Shown: positions 33,171 to 41,460 of the stretch, piece after piece
How positions within the stretch are numbered: the first letter of the stretch is position 1
Layout of the letters: every line of letters begins with the position of its first letter
Source of the DNA: VGJJ01 sp964480705
GTDB taxonomy: Archaea; Iainarchaeota; Iainarchaeia; Iainarchaeales; VGJJ01
Assembly: GCA_964480705.1 (NCBI GenBank)
Contig: CAYZPC010000001.1
Coordinates: forward strand, 71,238-135,237
Length of the DNA: 64,000 bases
Direction: 5' to 3'
Program-made: the position numbers and the translations under genes
Notes under the pieces: generated by a model
Databases searched by the model: none
Told to the model about the DNA's origin: nothing
What the model saw: the letters and a program-made list of their open reading frames with translations, nothing else

Positions 33171-33977
33171 TTAGCGCAGCAGCACGGCAGTGCTTTCAAT
33201 TCCGTGCTTGCTGGGGTGAATCATTCCAATTTTGGTGTACGCGGGCAAGCGTGCCAATGATACGTGTTCGCGCAGCATGGCTTTCAACCCTTGTGCGGTT
33301 CGGCAGAGCATTACCGTTCCCGGTTCAACCACTGTTGAGAGTTCTTCAAGGATTTTTCGCTTGTTGGAAACGCTTCCCGATAACAAAACGATGTCCGCGT
33401 GCGCAGCGTGCGTGGGGAGTTGTTCGGATGAGATGTAGCTTATTTTTCGCTGCAATCCCAGCGCGTGAATGGTTTGTTCGGCAAACGTCTGCTCGTGTGC
33501 ATCTGTTTCTACCATTGTGATTTTGGCTCCTGTTTTGCTCGCATACACAATAGGGGAGATGGGCAGGGGACCATTTCCCACCGCTAGCACGTGCGTGTGC
33601 GCTTTCATGTTTGTAAAATGCGCCTCTCGTACAGCTTGGAAATATTTTCGCTTTACATTTCGGTGGTTGAAAATAAGCGCGTGTTCTTTTTGTTCAATAA
33701 TGCTCTGTGCAATTGTTTTAGCCACATCTTTCTCATAATACGCATATGCTTCGCGCGTGATATTCATGAACTCTGCAATCGTGTCAATCTTCAGGAGGGT
33801 TTTTTCCTGCGCAGGAGTAAATCGCTGGGCGAGCACCAGCTCTTCCAGCGCTTGCACGGCTAAATCCACTCGCTTATCCAGCGCGGGATGTTCACTCGTG
33901 CGGAGTGTTTCGCGTAATTCTTGGCATAATGTGTTAATGTTTTCATGAAATACTTGTACGGCGGGAGCGGATAACAT
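33171..33977 (-). CDS. Nicotianamine synthase-like methyltransferase-fold protein
   Basis: This is a 268-residue protein with a helical N-terminal half and a Rossmann-type C-terminal half. VLAVGNGPLPISPIVYA at 130-146 matches the GSGPLPL block of nicotianamine synthase, followed by the acidic strand end TMVETD, ADIVLLSGSVSNKRKIL and PGTVMLCRTAQGLKAML. Plant NAS and the archaeal homologue condense SAM aminocarboxypropyl groups into metal chelators; related archaeal or bacterial enzymes make opine-type metallophores. The product here is unknown. Confidence 0.65.
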   Translation of the reverse strand: MLSAPAVQVFHENINTLCQELRETLRTSEHPALDKRVDLAVQALEELVLAQRFTPAQEKTLLKIDTIAEFMNITREAYAYYEKDVAKTIAQSIIEQKEHALIFNHRNVKRKYFQAVREAHFTNMKAHTHVLAVGNGPLPISPIVYASKTGAKITMVETDAHEQTFAEQTIHALGLQRKISYISSEQLPTHAAHADIVLLSGSVSNKRKILEELSTVVEPGTVMLCRTAQGLKAMLREHVSLARLPAYTKIGMIHPSKHGIESTAVLLR

Positions 33978-34277
33978 TTTTTTTTCACCTGGGAGATTTT
34001 TTTTATGTTAAATTTTGATTTTTATGGAAGGAGATTCAATACCTCTTCCACACGGTTATAAAGCTACTTTTTTCGTCCTGCTACATATTTCATTCTTGGA
34101 TTATTTTTGGTTTCTCTCTCTGCGTGTTGAAATATTTTCCCTATTCTCTCAAATGCTCGTATTATTTTTTTCATTCCTCATTTTTTTTTATTCGATTTTC
34201 AGCAAAATTTGCCATCACTCTGTTATTTTTTTCCAAAAATGCGCAGTATTTAATACTCGGCAATATCTCCTTTCTCC
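33978..34277. other. 300-bp A/T-rich intergenic region
   Basis: No supported gene is seen. The plus-strand frame from 34015 reads a Phe/Leu/Ser-rich string set by base composition and has no recognisable domain. TATTTAATA at about 34246-34254 is centred 28 bp before the sulfatase ATG at 34278. TTAAATTTTG near 34007-34016 could serve the minus-strand NAS-like gene. Confidence 0.4.
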
Positions 34278-36197
34278 ATGAAACGACTTGTTCCCATCTC
34301 CACTAGTATTTTGTACGCCTGCCTCGCTCTCGCGCTGGGGCTGGTTATTCTCATGAGCTCCCCTTCCCTTTCAGGGTTTAGTGTGACTCCCACTATTGTT
34401 TCTACTCAGTATTTGGGCAACCTTCCCGCGATTAACACGGTTTCCCGCGTTCCCCCCACTCCTTCGTACAATATTTTGTTTGTCGTCTTAGATGATTGGG
34501 GTGTTGATGGATTAGACACGCCCAATTTGGCCGTTGGAACGGATTTGCCTCACACGCCCACGCTCAATTCGTTAGCTGCTCAAGGTGTTGTTTTTCCTAA
34601 CACGTGGGTGACGACTGTTTGTTGTTCCTCGCGCGCCGAATTCATGTCGGGTCAGTTTCCGTTTCGAAATGGTATTGGAATGATTTTGAATTCCAGCAAT
34701 CCGGGCGAGTTTGATTTACAATCGAGCGTCTTCACTCTCCCCGAGGCCATTAAGGCCGGTACGAGTAATCGCTACAAAACAATTGCCATTGGAAAGTGGC
34801 ACCTCAACCACGATCCGAATGGTCCTAATGTGAATGGTTTTGACCACTTTGCGGGTTCTCTCTGGAATTTGGGCGATTTGAATCCAGCCACGAATGTGTA
34901 TTACAATTACCCCAAGACCGTGAATGGTGTCACCGCTCAACACACCGTGTATGCGACCACGGACCAAGTGAATGACGCTATCACTCAAATCAATGCACGC
35001 AATGGCGAGCCATTCTTCATGTATTTAGCATTCAACGCTCCCCATTCTCCCCTGCATGTTCCCCCGGCTGGTTTGCACTACCAAGGAAGTCTTCCCAATT
35101 GTTCCGGCACCAATAAGCGAAAATGCTGGAAAGCTGACATTGAAGCAGTCGACACAGAGTTAGGTCGTTTGCTCTCCTCCATTTCTCCAGATGTGTTGAA
35201 CAACACCATGATTTTTGTCACTGGAGATAATGGAACGGCAGACAATGTCATTCTTCCCCCCCACACGTCCACGCGTGGAAAAGGCAGCGTGTACGAAGAA
35301 GGTGTTCACGTCCCTCTCATTGTGAAGGGCCCCCTCGTCTCGTCACCGGGTTCAGTGTCTCAAGCCCTCGTGAATGGAACGGATTTTTACCGCACCTTCG
35401 CTCGAGTCATTGGTTTCAATCTCAATGCCATTCTTCCTTCCGGCACCACGCTTGATTCCTCCACTATTTTGCCCAACATCATTAATCCTTCCGCTCCATC
35501 TCAGCGAAAGTTTGGTTTGACCGAGCACTTTTCTCCCAACGGTTTTGTTTCCGCTGGAGTAAGTCACGGCATCCCCAAGACGACTCCACCTATTCCATTC
35601 ACGCAGCCCACTCTCATGCAGTATCAGGGCCCCGGCACTGCCTCGTTGAGCGTGTGTTGTGAGTATTTGGATTTAGGCAACCGTTCCGATGCCATTGTCA
35701 CGGGCGCTTTTCCCAACGCGGCGGTCGAACTCTACATTTCACAGGATGAGACTCCCACTCCCATGTTTGGTGGCACGCTCGTTTCCGAATACCCTCCAGA
35801 AAAAATTCTCACCGGCACCACTGACGCTTCGGGTAACATTACTTTCACCGATGCATTTGTGGTGGATATTGAGGATTTCCAACAGCCGCGAACGTGGTAT
35901 GCCCAAGCGCGAATAACCGATCCCTCTAATGCGGGACAATATTATCTAACCAATGGGGTCAATGTAAATTATAGTAATTTTCCAAATACCAAAGCGATTC
36001 GCAATGAGGCCGTGAGTGGAAAGTGCTACAAACTCATCATTAGTTTGAATGGCAACCCCCAGTATGAGGAATTATACCACCTCTGCTCGGACCCGTTTGA
36101 ACAGAATAATTTGCTCGCATCCGGCCCTCTCACACCGGGAACGGAAGCGCACACGAATTATACATCGTTAAAAGCTCAGTTGGATGCGTGGATTTAG
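34278..36197 (+). CDS. Exported sulfatase family enzyme with inserted beta domain
   Basis: This is a 639-residue protein with a signal or anchor helix at about 10-33. The sulfatase core follows: NILFVVLDDWG (D72, D73), then VCCSSRAEFMSGQ, where C115-x-S-S-R aligns with the formylglycine motif C-x-P-S-R but has Ser for Pro. IAIGKWHL and VTGDNGTADN are the later metal motifs. Residues about 455-560 form a separate beta-rich module. The usual sulfatase end (YEELYHLCSDPFEQNNLL) comes after it. It probably cleaves sulfate esters outside the cell. No formylglycine-generating enzyme is seen in the window. Confidence 0.85.
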   Translation: MKRLVPISTSILYACLALALGLVILMSSPSLSGFSVTPTIVSTQYLGNLPAINTVSRVPPTPSYNILFVVLDDWGVDGLDTPNLAVGTDLPHTPTLNSLAAQGVVFPNTWVTTVCCSSRAEFMSGQFPFRNGIGMILNSSNPGEFDLQSSVFTLPEAIKAGTSNRYKTIAIGKWHLNHDPNGPNVNGFDHFAGSLWNLGDLNPATNVYYNYPKTVNGVTAQHTVYATTDQVNDAITQINARNGEPFFMYLAFNAPHSPLHVPPAGLHYQGSLPNCSGTNKRKCWKADIEAVDTELGRLLSSISPDVLNNTMIFVTGDNGTADNVILPPHTSTRGKGSVYEEGVHVPLIVKGPLVSSPGSVSQALVNGTDFYRTFARVIGFNLNAILPSGTTLDSSTILPNIINPSAPSQRKFGLTEHFSPNGFVSAGVSHGIPKTTPPIPFTQPTLMQYQGPGTASLSVCCEYLDLGNRSDAIVTGAFPNAAVELYISQDETPTPMFGGTLVSEYPPEKILTGTTDASGNITFTDAFVVDIEDFQQPRTWYAQARITDPSNAGQYYLTNGVNVNYSNFPNTKAIRNEAVSGKCYKLIISLNGNPQYEELYHLCSDPFEQNNLLASGPLTPGTEAHTNYTSLKAQLDAWI

Positions 36198-36199
36198 TT

Positions 36200-37906
36200 T
36201 TATTTTTTCAACCACTTTTTTAGTGGCTGCGCATTCAACACATCATTCTTCGTCGCCCAACCTCTTCGGGCTTGTCCTATTCCAAATTTCATAAAATCCA
36301 AGTTTTGGATGGAGTGCGCATCCGTGTTAATGACCAAAGGTATGCGCCGCTCCACACATTTCTTCACGTGCGTGGCATCAAAATCCAACCTCGACGGAAA
36401 CGCATTCACTTCAAACGCTTTCCCATTTTTTTTAGCAGCATCCAACACTTTTTCCACGTCAAACGCATATGGATTGCGTTGATTAATTAATCGCCCGCTC
36501 GGATGCGCAATGAAATGCAAATGCTCATTTTCCAATGCTGAAACAATGCGTTGGGTCATTTTTTTCTCATCATTTTTGAATCCCGAATGAATGCTTCCAA
36601 TCACAATGTCCAATTCTTTCAACACCTTGTCCGAATAATCCAATTCTCCATTGCCCAAAATGGCCACTTCGCTTCCTTTCAATAATTTTATTTTTGGAAA
36701 CTTTTTTTGCAGTTTGTCAATTTCTGCCATGTGCTGCGCGAGTCTTTTTTCATTCAACCCATTTGCCACCACATCACTCTTCGAATGATCGGTAATCGCA
36801 TAATACGCATATCCTAATTCCACCGCGCGCGCGACCATCTGTTCCGTGCTATGCGCACCGTCGCTCCATACTGTGTGCGTGTGCAAATCTCCCAAAATAT
36901 CATTATATCCAATCAGCTCAGACAATTTTTTCTTCTCCGCCAATTCTATTTCTCCATTATTCTCCCGCATCTCAGGGGGAACCTCTTGCAATCCAAGCGC
37001 CGCGTACACATCTTTCTCTGTTTTGCTCGCCACTATTTTAGTTCCCTTCACTAATCCATATTCCGAAAATTTCATTCCAATCTTAATCGCGCGATTTCGC
37101 AGCGCAATCCCGTGCTCCTTGCTCCCCGTGAAGTGCACCAGTCCCGAACCATACAACTCAGGAGCGAGCATTCGAATGTCTGCGTTAATTCCATTCTTCA
37201 GGCGCACCGACACAAGTGTTTCGCCCGCGCGTTCCACTTTCTCCACTTCGCTCAATTTTTGCACTGCTTTGGCTACCACGCTGGGCGTGCGTGTGAACAC
37301 GAGCATATCCATGTCCTTCACTGTTTCTCTCATTCTTCGAAGGCTGCCGGCCACTTCCGCACGCTCCACTCCTTTAATCGCGCGAATTTCATCCACTATT
37401 TGGTGCGCATACGGATAAATCATTCCCATGAGCTTGCGTTCGGTTCCTTTTTTCACGAGTTCTAATCCCATCAAAATATCTTCTTCGCTTTTTTCTCCGA
37501 ATCCGTTTAACGTGCGAATTTTTTCCGCGCGCGCGAGTTTTTCTAGTTTTTCAAGCGAGTCAATCTTCAATTCCTTGTACAATCGCGCCACTTTTTTGGG
37601 TCCCAACCCTGGAATTTTTAGCATTTCCATCACGCCATGTGGGATTTGCTTCTTCAAATCTTCGTACTCGTCCATTTTTCCCTTTTCAATGAATTGAACC
37701 ATTTTTTTGGCAATCGCATCTCCCACTCCATCCAACTCAAGTAAACCTTTGATTCCGCGTTTTTTGTAAATCGTTTCCATGTCTTCCGGTTCGCTCTCAA
37801 TTACCCGCGCGGCTTTGCGAAACGCAATAGGTTTCCATTCTACTCCCAAAATATCCAGCAAGTCGGCCATGTCGTAAAAAATGGCGGCAATTTGGGCGTT
37901 GGTCAT
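36200..37906 (-). CDS. polX: DNA polymerase X family with PHP domain
   Basis: This is a 568-residue repair polymerase. It starts with helix-hairpin-helix modules (LDGVGDAIAKKMVQFIE, IPGLGPKKVARLYKEL), then the polymerase core (AGSLRRMRETVKDMDMLVFT, with the D-x-D pair), and ends with a PHP phosphoesterase domain (DILGDLHTHTVWSDG, YYAITDHS, and VINTDAHS). PolX with PHP fills short gaps and has 3'-5' exonuclease and AP-endonuclease activity in bacteria. The ATG at 37906 overlaps the nth stop by 3-4 bp, which implies a coupled base-excision-repair unit. Confidence 0.92.
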   Translation of the reverse strand: MTNAQIAAIFYDMADLLDILGVEWKPIAFRKAARVIESEPEDMETIYKKRGIKGLLELDGVGDAIAKKMVQFIEKGKMDEYEDLKKQIPHGVMEMLKIPGLGPKKVARLYKELKIDSLEKLEKLARAEKIRTLNGFGEKSEEDILMGLELVKKGTERKLMGMIYPYAHQIVDEIRAIKGVERAEVAGSLRRMRETVKDMDMLVFTRTPSVVAKAVQKLSEVEKVERAGETLVSVRLKNGINADIRMLAPELYGSGLVHFTGSKEHGIALRNRAIKIGMKFSEYGLVKGTKIVASKTEKDVYAALGLQEVPPEMRENNGEIELAEKKKLSELIGYNDILGDLHTHTVWSDGAHSTEQMVARAVELGYAYYAITDHSKSDVVANGLNEKRLAQHMAEIDKLQKKFPKIKLLKGSEVAILGNGELDYSDKVLKELDIVIGSIHSGFKNDEKKMTQRIVSALENEHLHFIAHPSGRLINQRNPYAFDVEKVLDAAKKNGKAFEVNAFPSRLDFDATHVKKCVERRIPLVINTDAHSIQNLDFMKFGIGQARRGWATKNDVLNAQPLKKWLKK

Positions 37907-38562
37907 GCGCTTTTCACCACTCCTATTCGAGGACAATATTTCGCCAGGGGGCAACTCGAGCATTTAGGCAATCGTGCATCGCAGACTTTTCTCCCGTGCC
38001 AAATAATATAATCCGTAAAAACAGACCAATCCTTTTTCGCCACAATTTCCATTAGTTCCTTTTCACTCTGCACGGGATTCTTTCCACTCGTCAAACCTAA
38101 TCGGTGCGTCACGCGAAACACGTGCGTATCCACCGCAATTCCCTCGTTTTTTCCAAACGCATTTGCCAAAACAATGTTGGCGGTTTTCCTTCCAACACCA
38201 GGCATGTGCACCAATTCTTCCATCGTGTCGGGAACCTTTCCCTTGTGTTCACGCAAAACGTGTTCGCAAAATCCTCGAATGTTTTTAGCTTTGTTTTTGT
38301 AGAATCCTGTCGAATGAATATCTTTTTCCAATTCAGTTGGTTTGACGTTCAAATAGTCTTCGGCGCGTTTGTATTTTTTGAATAACTTTTTCGTGACAAT
38401 ATTTACGCGCGCATCCGTGCATTGTGCCGAAAGTATCGTTGAAATGGCCAACTCTAAAGGGTTTTTCCATCCCTCCAATCCAATTTTGGGCGCGGGATAC
38501 ATTTTTTTCAAAATAGGCCGGATATTTTTCCATGTTTGGCGGCGTTTTTCCAATGATTCCAT
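37903..38562 (-). CDS. nth: Endonuclease III
   Basis: This 219-residue DNA glycosylase/AP lyase acts on oxidised pyrimidines. The helix-hairpin-helix with catalytic lysine (MPGVGRKTANIVLANAFG), the catalytic aspartate (VDTHVFRVTHRLGL) and the 4Fe-4S cluster loop C-x6-C-x2-C-x5-C (CDARLPKCSSCPLAKYC) are all intact. It is directly upstream of and overlaps polX, so both steps of base excision repair are co-expressed. Confidence 0.93.
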   Translation of the reverse strand: MESLEKRRQTWKNIRPILKKMYPAPKIGLEGWKNPLELAISTILSAQCTDARVNIVTKKLFKKYKRAEDYLNVKPTELEKDIHSTGFYKNKAKNIRGFCEHVLREHKGKVPDTMEELVHMPGVGRKTANIVLANAFGKNEGIAVDTHVFRVTHRLGLTSGKNPVQSEKELMEIVAKKDWSVFTDYIIWHGRKVCDARLPKCSSCPLAKYCPRIGVVKSA

Positions 38563-38641
38563 GTCTTACATTCGTTTTTGCTGCTTTAAAATCCCCTTTT
38601 CGAAGGGTGCATTTTTATCCGATGTGGGGGGAGAATGTAGT

Positions 38642-38974
38642 ATGAACACCCCGCTCGAAATCCATCCTAAAGAAGCCAAGCCCTTTCTGGCCGGTTCCTC
38701 TGTCGTTTGGATTGATATTCGTGAAAATGAGGAATGGGAGTATGGTCACCTTCCTGGAATACAGCACATTCCCATGTCCCAAATGACTCCTGATTCTTTT
38801 TCTCGTTTTTCGAAAGACCAAAAAATGATTTTAGTTTGCCGTTCGGGCGGTCGAAGCATGCGCGTCACTCATGCGTTGCGCGGGTATGGTTTTATTCACG
38901 CGCAAAGCCTCGCGGGTGGAATGATTGGAATAAACACCGTGTTGGAAAAGTCCATTCCGGTGCTCATGCACTAA
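38642..38974 (+). CDS. Single-domain rhodanese
   Basis: This is a 110-residue sulfurtransferase-type protein. It has VVWIDIRENEEWEYGHLPGIQHIPM and the active-site loop VCRSGGRS with C66 as the likely sulfane-carrying cysteine. GGGGGAGAA lies 7-15 bp upstream of the ATG. The next gene starts about 20 bp after the stop, so the pair is probably co-transcribed. The substrate is unknown. Confidence 0.85.
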   Translation: MNTPLEIHPKEAKPFLAGSSVVWIDIRENEEWEYGHLPGIQHIPMSQMTPDSFSRFSKDQKMILVCRSGGRSMRVTHALRGYGFIHAQSLAGGMIGINTVLEKSIPVLMH

Positions 38975-38992
38975 TGGTTGGTGAATGCACGC

Positions 38993-39643
38993 ATGTCCCC
39001 TGCTCGTGTTTCATTTTCCACGGATGATGGTTTTGTTCTCGCGGGGAGTTTGTGGAAAAACCCTTCTACTTCAAAACCTTCGCTCATTCTCGTTCATCAA
39101 TTCAATCGCGACCGAAACACCTTTGATGCGTTGGCACAAGACGCATTTTCGCGCGGGTATACCGTGTTATCCTTCGATGTCCGTGGCTTCGGCGAATCCG
39201 TGATGAAAAATAACACGCATGTTGCTTTTACTTCATTCACTGAAAAAGACTATCAGCACATTGCGCATGATATTTTATCGGCGCAGAACTTTTTACGTGT
39301 CGAGCGTGTCCTAGTGGTGGGCGCGAGCATTGGTGCTAACGCCGCACTAAGTTTTGGAGTCCTCTCTCCTTCTGCTGCAGGTCTAGTGTTGCTTTCCCCA
39401 GGAGAAAATTTCAAAGGCATTGATACGTTTTCTCCTGCGAAAAAAAACACGGTTCCTTTCCTCGTGGTTTCAAGTACGGAAGACCAGTATTCGAACGAGT
39501 CCTCGCAGCGTATTTTCGATTTGTCACCCCTCTCGGACAAAAAACTTCTTTCGTTAGAAAACGCCGGCCACGGAACGGATATGCTTTTGCGGAATGCTTC
39601 GCTATCCAAAAAAATAGTGGATTGGTTGGACGACCATTCCTAA
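38993..39643 (+). CDS. Alpha/beta hydrolase
   Basis: This is a 216-residue protein. The nucleophile elbow G110-A-S112-I-G114, the oxyanion strand LILVHQFN, the FDVRGFGES block and the C-terminal histidine NAGHGTDML mark a serine hydrolase of the alpha/beta fold. ATG at 38993 is chosen; GTG at 38981 and TTG at 38978 are upstream alternatives. It ends at 39643, immediately beside the tRNA-Leu gene. The substrate is not predictable. Confidence 0.8.
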   Translation: MSPARVSFSTDDGFVLAGSLWKNPSTSKPSLILVHQFNRDRNTFDALAQDAFSRGYTVLSFDVRGFGESVMKNNTHVAFTSFTEKDYQHIAHDILSAQNFLRVERVLVVGASIGANAALSFGVLSPSAAGLVLLSPGENFKGIDTFSPAKKNTVPFLVVSSTEDQYSNESSQRIFDLSPLSDKKLLSLENAGHGTDMLLRNASLSKKIVDWLDDHS

Positions 39644-39727
39644 TGCAGGAGACAGGATTCGAACCTGCGAAGGCACTAAGCCACCAGATCTTGAGTCTGG
39701 CCCCTTTGACCGCTTGGGTACTCCTGC
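39644..39727 (-). tRNA. tRNA-Leu (CAA)
   Basis: This is an 84-nt class II tRNA. The acceptor GCAGGAG pairs with CTCCTGC, with discriminator A. The anticodon loop CTCAAGA reads CAA within stem CCAGA/TCTGG. A long variable arm is present and the T-loop GTTCGAATC is standard. CCA is not encoded. The gene abuts the hydrolase stop codon. Confidence 0.95.
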
Positions 39728-39784
39728 GTTGTATAGAAAGTGCCCAAGTAAGGATTATAAAAGGGGGTTTGCGGTCTCTTTGAA

Positions 39785-40327
39785 ATGAACCCCCGCGCAC
39801 GCATTCTGTTGGTTTCGTCTAATTTGTGGTATCTCGCGGAGGGCTTGTTTGGCCCGCTCTTGGCAGTGTTTGCCGGCCGCGTGGGGGGAAATATTCTGGA
39901 TATTTCCTACGCGTGGGCTATTTTTCTCATTGTGTCGGGCATCATGAATATTCTGATTGGAAACATTTCAGATAAGCATTCGAAAGAAAAAATTCTCGTG
40001 GCAGGGTATGCGTTGAACACCCTTGTCTTGTTTGGCTATGTTTTTGTCTCGAATCCTATGCAATTATTTCTCGCCGAAGCATTAATGGGGGTCGCTGCCG
40101 CCATGTCTTCCCCCACCTGGTATGCGTTGTTTTCTCAGCATGAGACCAAAACGTCTTCCGGAAAGGAGTGGGGAATGGTCACTGGCCAGTCAAAGATTGC
40201 TACTGCCGCCGCCATGTTAGTGGGGGGTTACATTGTCACCTACTTCTCTTTCACCGCCCTCTTTGTGCTGATGGGCTCCATCCAACTCGTAGCTACCCTC
40301 TACCAGGCTAAAATCCTCCTAAAATAG
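39785..40327 (+). CDS. Half-size MFS-like membrane protein (six helices)
   Basis: This is a 180-residue protein with about six membrane helices. The loop between helices 2 and 3 (NILIGNISDKHSKEKILVAGY) is the MFS motif A (G-x3-D-x2-S/G-+). It is half the length of a normal 12-helix MFS transporter and ends cleanly at a stop codon. The next 107 bp do not encode a second half. It could be a homodimeric half transporter or a truncated relic. ATTATAAAAG lies about 28 bp before the ATG. Confidence 0.7.
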   Translation: MNPRARILLVSSNLWYLAEGLFGPLLAVFAGRVGGNILDISYAWAIFLIVSGIMNILIGNISDKHSKEKILVAGYALNTLVLFGYVFVSNPMQLFLAEALMGVAAAMSSPTWYALFSQHETKTSSGKEWGMVTGQSKIATAAAMLVGGYIVTYFSFTALFVLMGSIQLVATLYQAKILLK

Positions 40328-40434
40328 GGTTATTTGGCGGTTTTCCCTAGCGGGGTTTATAATGCCTTGGAAGGGGTATGAGTGTATTGAGCCCCTCAAA
40401 AGGTTCAATATAGTATACAAGGAGAAAACAACGC

Positions 40435-40599
40435 ATGGCGTTCCAAGATCGCGGTGGCTTTTCACAAGGTCCCCGACAGATGTTTGACGCAACATGTAGT
40501 AAGTGCGGAACAGCAACACAGGTCCCCTTCCAGCCCAAAGCCGGACGACCCGTTTACTGCCGAAATTGCTATATGGAGCAGAAAAACACAATGCAGTAA
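40435..40599 (+). CDS. CxxC-type zinc-ribbon mini-protein
   Basis: This 54-residue protein has a Gly/Arg/Gln N-terminus, then CSKCG and YCRNC pairs with 17 residues between (C20-x2-C23 and C41-x2-C44). It matches the small CxxC-x17-CxxC zinc-ribbon proteins found in many archaea and candidate-phylum bacteria; KAGRPVYCRNCY is the hallmark. It probably binds nucleic acid. AAGGAG lies about 14 bp before the ATG, and TTTATAAT at 40357 may be the TATA box of a leadered transcript. Confidence 0.8.
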   Translation: MAFQDRGGFSQGPRQMFDATCSKCGTATQVPFQPKAGRPVYCRNCYMEQKNTMQ

Positions 40600-40602
40600 T
40601 TA

Positions 40603-40747
40603 GATAGACTAGTTCTATCCAATGAGTTCAAACGTTTTTGCGGGACGCAAGTTGTTTTCCCGGCCTCGTTTTGCATCACACCCATTTCGCAGGGTGAGTC
40701 CGAAGTAGGGTCCCTGTTTCCCAGGAGCCCAGACGAACAATTTTTTT
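40603..40747 (+). ncRNA. Candidate structured RNA, unidentified
   Basis: The 145-bp stretch after the zinc-ribbon gene has four consecutive hairpins: GATAGA/TCTATC (40603-40619), TTGC/GCAA (40638-40650), CACCC/GGGTG (40679-40696) and an 8-of-9-bp stem GGGTCCCTG/CAGGAGCCC (40708-40730), and ends in seven T residues at 40741-40747. No frame encodes a convincing protein. It does not match tRNA, 5S, SRP or RNase P signatures that I can recognise. It might instead be a structured 3' end of the zinc-ribbon mRNA. Confidence 0.4.
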
Positions 40748-40809
40748 CTCGCAAAACTTTTTCTCATTCAAAAGTCATTCTTTTTATTCCTCAATCCTTT
40801 CCTTCCTGC

Positions 40810-41430
40810 ATGGCTCGTGAACATGCGACCTCTAATCCCTTTTTTGCTCGTCTGCTTGAGCAGCATTATTCGGAGCTCGTTTCCCTCGCCCGGGGAGTCG
40901 CTCGAAAGTTTCCTTCGTTGAGCGGGAGCGATTTAGCGCAGGAGGCTACTGTTTCTCTTCTCCGTTCTTCCACGCCACCTAATAATCTATCCAACTCCCT
41001 TGAGAGAGAACGTTTTTTCAAAAGAGTTTTGCGAAACAAAGCGATTACTCTAGTTAGGGAAAAAGAAACACTCACTCCACACGCTCCTATTCATTCGGAT
41101 GAGCGTGTTCCAAAAAAAGCAGCTGAACCCACTGCGCCTCAAAACATGAATCACATGGAGTTCCGCGAATCATTAGAGCGATTGTCCTCCGAAAATAGGC
41201 GGATTGTTTTGTTGTATCTCAAACACCACACCGCGGTGGGGGTGGGCAAGGAATTATTTCCCCATCTTTCTCACAAATCCCAAAAGGCACTGGGTTTCAA
41301 AGCGGTTAAGAAAGCGGCAGGCGCATTTTTTGGTTTGCCATCGGATGTAGCCCATCACACGCCCATGCGTCCTGAAAAATCGCGCAACCCGCGAAACACT
41401 CGCCACCATAAATTTAGGCGAAAGGCGTGA
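40810..41430 (+). CDS. Sigma-70 (ECF)-like protein in an archaeon
   Basis: This is a 206-residue protein. Residues 9-85 read like sigma region 2 (FARLLEQHYSELVSLARGVA, then GSDLAQEATVSLLRS, then FFKRVLRNKAITLVREKE), including the DLxQE signature. Residues about 118-175 read like region 4 (SLERLSSENRRIVLLYLKHH, then a helix-turn-helix-like end). A basic tail follows. Archaeal RNA polymerase does not use sigma factors, so this may be a repurposed DNA-binding regulator or a recent bacterial acquisition. TTTTTATT about 26 bp before the ATG suggests an archaeal leaderless promoter. Confidence 0.6.
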   Translation: MAREHATSNPFFARLLEQHYSELVSLARGVARKFPSLSGSDLAQEATVSLLRSSTPPNNLSNSLERERFFKRVLRNKAITLVREKETLTPHAPIHSDERVPKKAAEPTAPQNMNHMEFRESLERLSSENRRIVLLYLKHHTAVGVGKELFPHLSHKSQKALGFKAVKKAAGAFFGLPSDVAHHTPMRPEKSRNPRNTRHHKFRRKA

Positions 41431-41460
41431 CCTTTTATAGCCCACTTTGTTTTTTCACGC

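Noticed and set aside
34015..34281. 88-residue plus-strand frame upstream of the sulfatase
   Set aside because: It is Phe/Leu/Ser-rich because of T-rich DNA, has no domain or ribosome-binding site, and overlaps the sulfatase promoter and start.
40328..40434. Remnant second half of the MFS transporter
   Set aside because: All three frames lack hydrophobic helices, and the region holds promoter-like elements of the zinc-ribbon gene.
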